A stretch of DNA of 64,000 bases, taken from the NCBI GenBank assembly GCA_964036315.1, contig OZ038517.1, positions 23,329,162 to 23,393,161 of the forward strand. The letters are read 5' to 3'. Below the pieces are notes generated by a model, which was not told the origin of the DNA, did no database searches, and saw only the letters and a program-made list of their open reading frames with translations. The translations under genes were made by a program, and so were the position numbers. Of the stretch, positions 13,601-22,100 are shown one piece after another; the first letter of the stretch is position 1, and each line of letters starts with the position of its first letter. The stretch is from Acanthosepion esculentum (lineage: Eukaryota; Mollusca; Cephalopoda; Sepiida; Sepiidae).

Positions 13601-16071
13601 TCTTATCTGAAATATTTTTAAGTATTATTCATAAAATTTTTATTGATCTCAAGAGTAAAAAAAAGCGGGGGCTGTATCCTTAAAAATTAATCTGCAAGCA
13701 CTCACTCACTTGGCTAATAACCCAACATGCCACATAAACAAACAATCACCAAAATGTTTAAATCTACCAAACTGCTTAAATTAAGACAATTTCACTAATG
13801 CTATTTGAAAGCTTAGGCAAATCATATTAACAAAAAATTAAATTAAATCAAAAAAAAAAAAAAAAAGGACTGCTTAATGCAGCAGAGTAAAATGAATCGA
13901 CTTGTCTGTTTAACAGAATATTATTTCCAAGTTTCTCAGCTAAAAAAATAATAATCTTTTAAGCTCTGTTAGTCTGACTTACCCTCAGCTACTGTTATTA
14001 GGTATTTTCCATTCTGGCTGAAGTCCATATCCAAAGTTGATGCCCCATGGGCCTTCAAAGCACTAGCCACCCATGGATGAGTAAATAATGAATTTCCAGA
14101 TCTTTTTTGTTTCAAACTCAACTTGGGTTTCTTGCTTGCATTAGTTTTATCAGCAGATTCCTTTGATTTCTTTTTGACAACAACTGAAAAACAAAATAAA
14201 ACATCAAATTAAGACTTCCTGATACTGTAAGCATACAAAGCCCTATCTCAGCTTTTTCACCAACTGGACAATGATTACATGTATCTACTATCTTGTTTAT
14301 GTTAGCGTGTATAAAAACTGAAAAGGCCCACTGCATGCTCACAATAAGAAAAAAGTAAAAAATAAAATAATAAATAATAATAATATAATATAAATAAGTA
14401 ATAAAATTTAAAAAAAAACATGAATGTTACAGCACAAAATGAAGACATGAATTCCTGTTTCTAGTATACTGTTTATTTCAGAGATTCTTTTGCACAGTCT
14501 TGGTAGGTGACACTTGGGGACAATGTCTCCTACTTCTGACATCTCCAACTAACAAATTAACTTTCACCATTAACTCTGTCTTCATCCAATCATCTCCATG
14601 TTCATCTTAATATCAATGCATAACTCTAATAGGCAGAATTGGAATTACATCAGAAGGACAGTCATTTCTTTTCAAAGAGCAGTCAAGAACTCCTCCCAAT
14701 CCTAACTATGACTAGGAATATCAACCCATAACGAGAAATTGTCAATGTCTGGTTTGTTATTTGACCCCTTATATTTTTAATTATTTAACTGTTACTTTAT
14801 TCTCTTTTCGTCAAGTTAGTGGCTGTCTTGAAGCCCACATCTCAGACCTTAGTACTAGTCATAAAACATTTATGACATTTAAACTATATACCTTCCTCTT
14901 CTATATAGGCATCCTAGTAATAGTGTCACTATACATTAAGACATGTATAAAATAGTGGCTCTTATTAGTGGTCTTACTTAGCTTTTGTAAAGCCCTGAAA
15001 TAAATCATTTGTAAGTTTTACTGAATAATGTTTCCAAAGTACAAGAGTAATAATATTTGCAATTAGGATATGTCATAGATGTGAGGCGGCACGTTGGAGT
15101 AATGGATAGTGGCTCAGATTGAGGAATTGGAGAGCTGAGTTGGAAATCCAATCGAACCCATTGTATTCACTGACATGCTAATACTCTTGGGAAAGGTATG
15201 AATCCTCTCCCCCCCCCAGCTATGGGTAACTAGCAGGACAGACCGGGTTCTATAGCCCTGGATGGCAACTGATCTACCACAGAAAGAAATTGCAACCTAC
15301 TGCAGGAACAAATCTGTCTCGTCAGTCATGTATCGAAAGAATACATGATTGTCTAAACATTTATCACATATGACACATAACTGACTAACAGAGATGTTGT
15401 AAAGACTTCTTTTAAGTGAAAAGGACAACAAAAGTAAAAACAATATCCCAATATATAAGTTATGCATGGGAGGATATATAAATCAAGCAAATATATAAAC
15501 ATGGGGGCAAACCTGGACCTTTGTATCTAAAAAAAAAATTGGAATTTTTAGCAAAACAGGCTAATTTTCAATCAATTTGAACTTCAAAAAAATGATAAAT
15601 AATTAGGATTTTCTTATAGTTGGTTCACATATTTCAATAAATTTAGAAATTGTATATAAATTTATGAATAAAAGATTTTCATATTTCTTTATAAATTGAC
15701 AAATGAGAAATATTCCACTGTATTAGTTTTTAGAATGTTGCAAATATAAAATTATTCTTGTAAATAAACAATATAACTAAACAGTGATTAATATTTTTGC
15801 TGTAAATTCTCAAAAAAAAAAGTATAAAAATTCACTTTTATCATAAGTTTAGGTATTATTACAATTCTAATCATTGCCTTTTAAAACAATGAACAGAGAG
15901 TGATGGAGTTAAAATATTAGTAGTGTCAATGGAAAAAATGTTTTTTTTGGCGCTTCATTTTTTTTTTTGCCAGCTCAAAGTTTGACAAATATCATTTGTT
16001 AGTATAACTCACAATGGAAAGAACAGAAATTTTAAGATGCATAAGAATAGGAATATATAATATATATATAA

Positions 16072-16145
<74 letters not shown>

Positions 16146-19100
16146 TAATATATATATATATATAATATATATATATATATATAATATATATATATATATA
16201 ATATATATATATATATAATATATATATATATAATATATATATATATATATAAGCCAGTTTCAAGAAGGGTTTTATATATATATATATAAAACCCTTCTTG
16301 AAACTGGCTCACACCATCTTTGTAGATATGGTGACCAATAAAAGGACATTATCAGAAAATAAGAGCGATAACTATTTTAGTTAATTTAAAGCCAGAAAGC
16401 ATCTAAAATTCAGCAATCATAAGTGTCCTATTTTTATAATTTTAGTTGACACATGCCAAGAGTGAACAAAAAGGAATCTTTCTTGATTCAAGATTTCATA
16501 CTTTACAAACCAGCAGGAAAAAAAACTTAGGCATTGAGGTTCAGCACAATAATAATATATAAAACAAATATAAAATAATATAAATAAATAACATAATAAA
16601 ATAATAAATAATGATATAATAAATAACATAATAAAATAATAAATAATGATATAATAAATAACATAATAAAATAATAAATAATGATATAATAAATAACATA
16701 ATAAAATAATAAATAATGATATAATAAATAACATAATAAAATAATAAATAATGATATAATAAATAACATAATAAAATAATAAATAATATAAATAAATATA
16801 ATAATAAAATAATTTAATAATAATAATCTATACACAGGTTCCTTTCAAATAATCATCTTTTCCAAGCTTTAGATCCATATATCCACCAACATATGTATAT
16901 CAATGAAGACAAGGTTGACAATGCTTTCAAGCAGCCAGCTGACTTTATAAGCTTGGATTTTCAGAATGATGAAATAAAATCAATGCCAAAACATTGTGTT
17001 GATGCTAACTGTGCTTACATTGACTATTAAAGTTGAATTTGAGCTAAGCTATATTTTAGAATTTATTTTCATCCAACAGGCAATGTACATTGGCTGGAAC
17101 ATTCATATTTTGAAGATGAGAGCTCAGTTTGAATCTAACCATGGTCAGTTTGTAAGGGAAACGACTTCTTGATGTTATCAGCTTAGTGGTGGGTGGACTA
17201 TCTCAGCATGCAGTACCACTGAAAAATGACTGAAAACCATAGCATGGGTTGAGTGTAGACATAGTGGAGTAATGGCTAGTGGCTCAGATTGAGGAATCGG
17301 AGAGTAGAGTTTGTTGCATTCACTTATGTGCAAAAAGCCTCGGCAAATGTCTAAATCCATCTCTTCTCAGACTAGGTTTCATAGCCTTGAGTGGCATCGA
17401 TGAAGGAGGACAACTCTGAATTCAAAACCAGTGTGGCCAAGTCATTGGCAATGAAACTGACACCTCCACCAGATCTTGGTCTGGTGAGGAGGGTGAGTGG
17501 AACCCCAGCAGCACAAAAAAAAAAAAGAAAGAGCTGTTAAAGTGTAGATGAACTGCTCAGAGTCAATGGCTATCCATGTCAAGTACGTGTTAAATAGCAT
17601 CACCAAACTGCAATTGGCCAAGCATAGGAAGTACAGCTACACACCTGAAAATATGGTCAACGAGGGAAGAGTTCCTCCAACAGGAGTGAGATTTAGATTT
17701 AGCCATCCATTATCATCCTAATTCAAAATCAAAAGTCAAACTGAGGGTTTGAGCATACATGCTTTGTTAAAATAGTTAAACATGCCAGACTATACATTTG
17801 CTACTCTCTAGAAACTGACAGCTCAGCATAGTGAGCTCTGTGGGTGGGGAATAAACTCAAAATGTGCCTGAGCAGGTGTCTGCAAAAGGGACTCACTAGC
17901 CACCTTATCAGATGATGTACTTGAAAATGAGTTACCAACCATTATCATATGCTAAACCACCCATAAACCTGTTGCATTTCTTTTAGAAGCAGTTCATGAT
18001 ACAAAATGTTGAGGTAACAATATTATCAATTTTATTATTAATTATAAATTTTAATTTGTATTTCAAGACAGAAAAAGAAGGTTTATTGTTTCACTGGGCT
18101 TCATAGTTAACACATTGCATGAAAATTTGGAGTAACAGCTTAAAACAGGTCTAGTTTTTTTTTGTTTTGTTTTTTCAAAATAAGTCATTTTTTTTATTAT
18201 ATAATAACATACTTGTTCCTTCCTTACATTTTTAATTCATATTATTTTTATGACACAAGTTTTACTTTACATTAAAAGAGAAATTTCTTCCATAAAATGT
18301 ACTTTGAATACAAAATTAAAACAAGTGGAGTCTTTCAAATTAACATTTTTTATACATACTGATTTCTTCCTTGCATTTATTGCAAAATACCAAACAGCAG
18401 CAAACCAGCACGCATTAATTTATTATTTACCAACAAGTCAGTTTAGCTTAGTCTCTTCACCCTTCAAGCAGTTGTTTATAAAAAAAGCTCTAATGTGTAG
18501 TGATTTTTTTTGTATTATGCATATTTTTAAAATAAATTCATGTTGTTATGAATGTTTATTCTTTTTTCTTCACACATAGTAAGAGAGAACATACGCAAAT
18601 GTTTGTTTATACTCTCAGATTGAAGGTGTATAAAATGCAAATACCGATTTTTCTATTAAAAATGGATTTAAAAACAGAAAGATGGCCCTAGCTAAAGCCT
18701 CTTGTCTAATTTTAACTAAGGAAATTTTGTAGTGCAAGAGCAGCAGGAATTCAAAAAATTAAAACTCCGAAATTGGTTGGAGTATCGTTTTTTTAGCCGT
18801 ATCTTGAGAACACATATACAAGATTGGAGTTTTACTCTGACAGATTTACTTTTAGTTTAGTAGAGAGACTTTTTAGTATTACTATAATTTAATTACTAAA
18901 AAAAAACTCTAATCTTGTGTGTGCATGTGTGTGTTCCAGAGATAAACGATAGTAATATAAATGCTGCTTTCTTTATGCGTTGATGTTATCAAATGTAATT
19001 GCGTCTTCTACGAGCATTTATCTATTATACATTTAACAATTAAAAAAAACAACAAAAAAACAATGAGACTCCAATTGTGCATCAACAATAAAATATATAT

Positions 19101-22100
19101 TGAAAGAATAACATACAAAACAATCATGCAATGATGTGTAGTAATTAAGGGAGAAAAAGTTATTCTGCTTTAACTGTATTCTGATTAAGATTGAATGTTC
19201 GAAAGAATTTCTCTTGAACCAGAATGTTCAGGATTCTATGTTGAATAGAGTCTGGTGTTAGAATAGAATACAGTTAATTAAGAAGTGTGTTGTTTTGAAA
19301 ACCCAACAGAGTGCCGGTTCATGAACTTGGCTTAGTCAGAGAGAGGAAGATACATATAATGTGATACAAAAATCTGTGTCTGTGTGTGCGTTGTGAGTAA
19401 AGTCGTGGATTTGTGTAGACAGGCGTAAATAGCTGGACTCTGTTGTGGAAAAACTTGCTTGTTTTTAAAGCTGCTGGTAGGCTCCAGCAAAAACGCAAAG
19501 AAAGTTGATTTAGCACAAAAATGTTTGATTGGTTAAAATTCAACCAATCACTGATTTTGTAACAAAGATTCATGTGAGCAAGTTCACGTCAGAAAAATTC
19601 AAAGTGGTGACTGCGATTGCTAAATTGTCTTATGGAAAAGCAGTGTCCATTTACTAGCCAATTGCAGACGAATAAATTGTGGGCGTGGAAAGCGTAGCAG
19701 TCACTACAGTAATACCCCAACCAATTTAGAAGCATTTGTATTAAAATTTGTATTATAAATTATATATTTTTAAATAAATATCACATATACTAAAATGTAC
19801 ATTAAAATTACTACCAGTACTTGTAAAATTTTTTCAAATCAGACAAATTATTGAATTGTTTAACAATATCAATTTTTTGCTTTCTTCAAAACAAAATACA
19901 GCCTGCGATAAGTAAATTGTCATTTTAAATTTTTTTAAATTTCACGCATACGTGTTGTTTTTTTTTATTTTATTGACTGCACAGCAAGTTGGGTCAGTTG
20001 GGCAACGTCTGTGAGAAAAAAGAGCACTATGATGCAATTCACTCCACCAGAAATTTGGAAACGGCATGCTGTAGTAGTGTCTGCTTTGAATTCGCATCAG
20101 AAGCTTCGATTAGTTGGGTGTCAATCTGAGGACAGTGCAGAAGATTCAGAAACAGTTGCAATCAGTCAACAATCAACATGGTGTTTGGAGTGATCCCGAC
20201 GTTATGCCTCCATTCATCTTCCCACATGGCCTTGGACTCAACACGGGAGACTACATCAAGTTCCTTGAGCACATAGTGCTGCCACGAGTCAAGAAGAGGA
20301 TAGCTGTTGGAAGATCCTATATCTGGCAACAGGACTCTGCACCATGCCATGGCGATTTTATTGTATAAATTTACTTAGTATTTAAAGATATTTTTGTATA
20401 ATTTTGGTAAATATATGTTAAAATGAGATGCCAATGTTATTTTCATTTTTGTGTAATTTAGACAAGTAATCTATCGAATATGATTCATGTTCATTGGCTT
20501 AAAGTCGACTTTACTACTAATCATAATGTCAAACTACAACACAATTAAAATAAACACAGCAAATTTATTCTCACGATGAAAACTGGGCTTAAAAGTCGGA
20601 CAGCTGCTTAAAGGTATTCAGTTACAATAATAAAATAATATTTTTTCAAAGACCTTTTCAATTGACAATTTTTTTTTTTTTTACAATTATTTCTTATCAA
20701 GAAGAATAAGCAAGAACAGACACGTGGCAAAATTCAAAACTAAAAAAAAAAAAAAAAAAGATTAGTCACTAGTGTGCTCGTAACTGTTTTTTACTTTTTA
20801 AATCTGATATCTGGTTTTACTAGTCTAGTTTTTCATTTTGTTGTCACAAAGTCCCCACTACACATCCAACCAAGACAAGTAAGTGTAAAAGCAAAAAGAA
20901 ACTAACAAATTAAAAAAAAAAAAAAAAAACTTGGAAGAGATGTAGAGCTTAAAAAAAAAAAATTAAAAAAATTCCAGTTCAATATTTAATCACAAAACGT
21001 CAGCAAATAAAAAAATTAAAGTAATTTAAACATTTACTTTTTTATCATTATTTTATTTTCATTTCAATTCTTAAACTTACCATGACATGTGGATGCGGTC
21101 TTTCGCTTTCTTTAGAAAAAAAGAAATTGTAGTTTTAGTAGAATATAGTCTTGAAATTTATGGATTTAAATAAAAACAAAAATAACATTACTAAAAAACC
21201 ATTTTACAAAAAAATATAGTTAAAAATTTGAATGCAAACAGAAATTACTGAAGAAGGTGAAAAGATAAAGTTTTTGTCTTTGAAATTCTACAGAAGATAA
21301 CTTGGGATGGAACACAACTTAATTATTTACCCAAATAAAAATTTTAAATAATTTTATGTTGCCGCCTAATTTTTTTTCTAAGTAAAATAAATTAATTTAG
21401 ATTTTAGAAGAGTTCTGGAAGTTAAAAATTAAATCAGTTATTTATTTCTGTAAATTGATAATAATAAAAAAAGAAAAAAAAGCCACAAACATTTTTTTTC
21501 CTTCACTATAAAAAAACCCCTCATTTTTAAAGAAATATCACTTTTTGTACCCGGTTTCATATTGGAATTTATTTTTATTCTCTGTCAAATTTATATTTTT
21601 TTTAAATTAATAATAATGAAGAAGATGAATAATCATTATCATCTTTTTAACCCCTCACCCCAAAATCCGAAAACAAATTATAACACCACACAATCTTTAA
21701 TTCCAAGATGTAATAATAAAAAAAAAAACAAATGCTAGATTAGGTTCTGCAATCTTTTGATTTGAAACAGGTTTATCACGTGACAAAGCACCGTTCCTAA
21801 AATTGGACTTCAATGGAAATAAATGTCTTTGTTATGTCAATTTGTATTGAAAATGTGCTTCAAAGGCTTATGAATATTCATTTGAGGTTGCTATTATTTT
21901 CGAAAACTCAGAAAAAAAATGATACCAAAAGTTTCGCGTGAAATGTGTTATTATTGTTCGTAATATTAGGTAAAATAAAAAAGAGAAATAATATTGTAAG
22001 TTTATCTTAAAAATGAAACTGGTTTAATAATCAGTCTTTTCCTCCGCTTCTTAAAAATATAAAATAAATAACGGCTATAAATTTGTATTGTCCTAAAACA

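Larger units (their letters stand above)
14184..16047. other. TBL2 intron 1, 3' part, with a SINE and a dispersed repeat
   Basis: No exon. It contains the SINE-like element at 15075-15365 and a dispersed repeat at about 15640-15900 whose relative lies at 43130-43375. 14184-15070 is unrecognised. Confidence 0.4.

Noticed and set aside
15992..16835. Hydrophobic I/Y/L-rich minus-strand ORFs
   Set aside because: Translations of TA and AT-only repeats.
18250..18579. 109-codon plus ORF
   Set aside because: AT-rich composition, no recognisable domain, within an intron and without splice signals.
20162..20350. Minus-strand 62-codon ORF
   Set aside because: Antisense of the mariner transposase relic.
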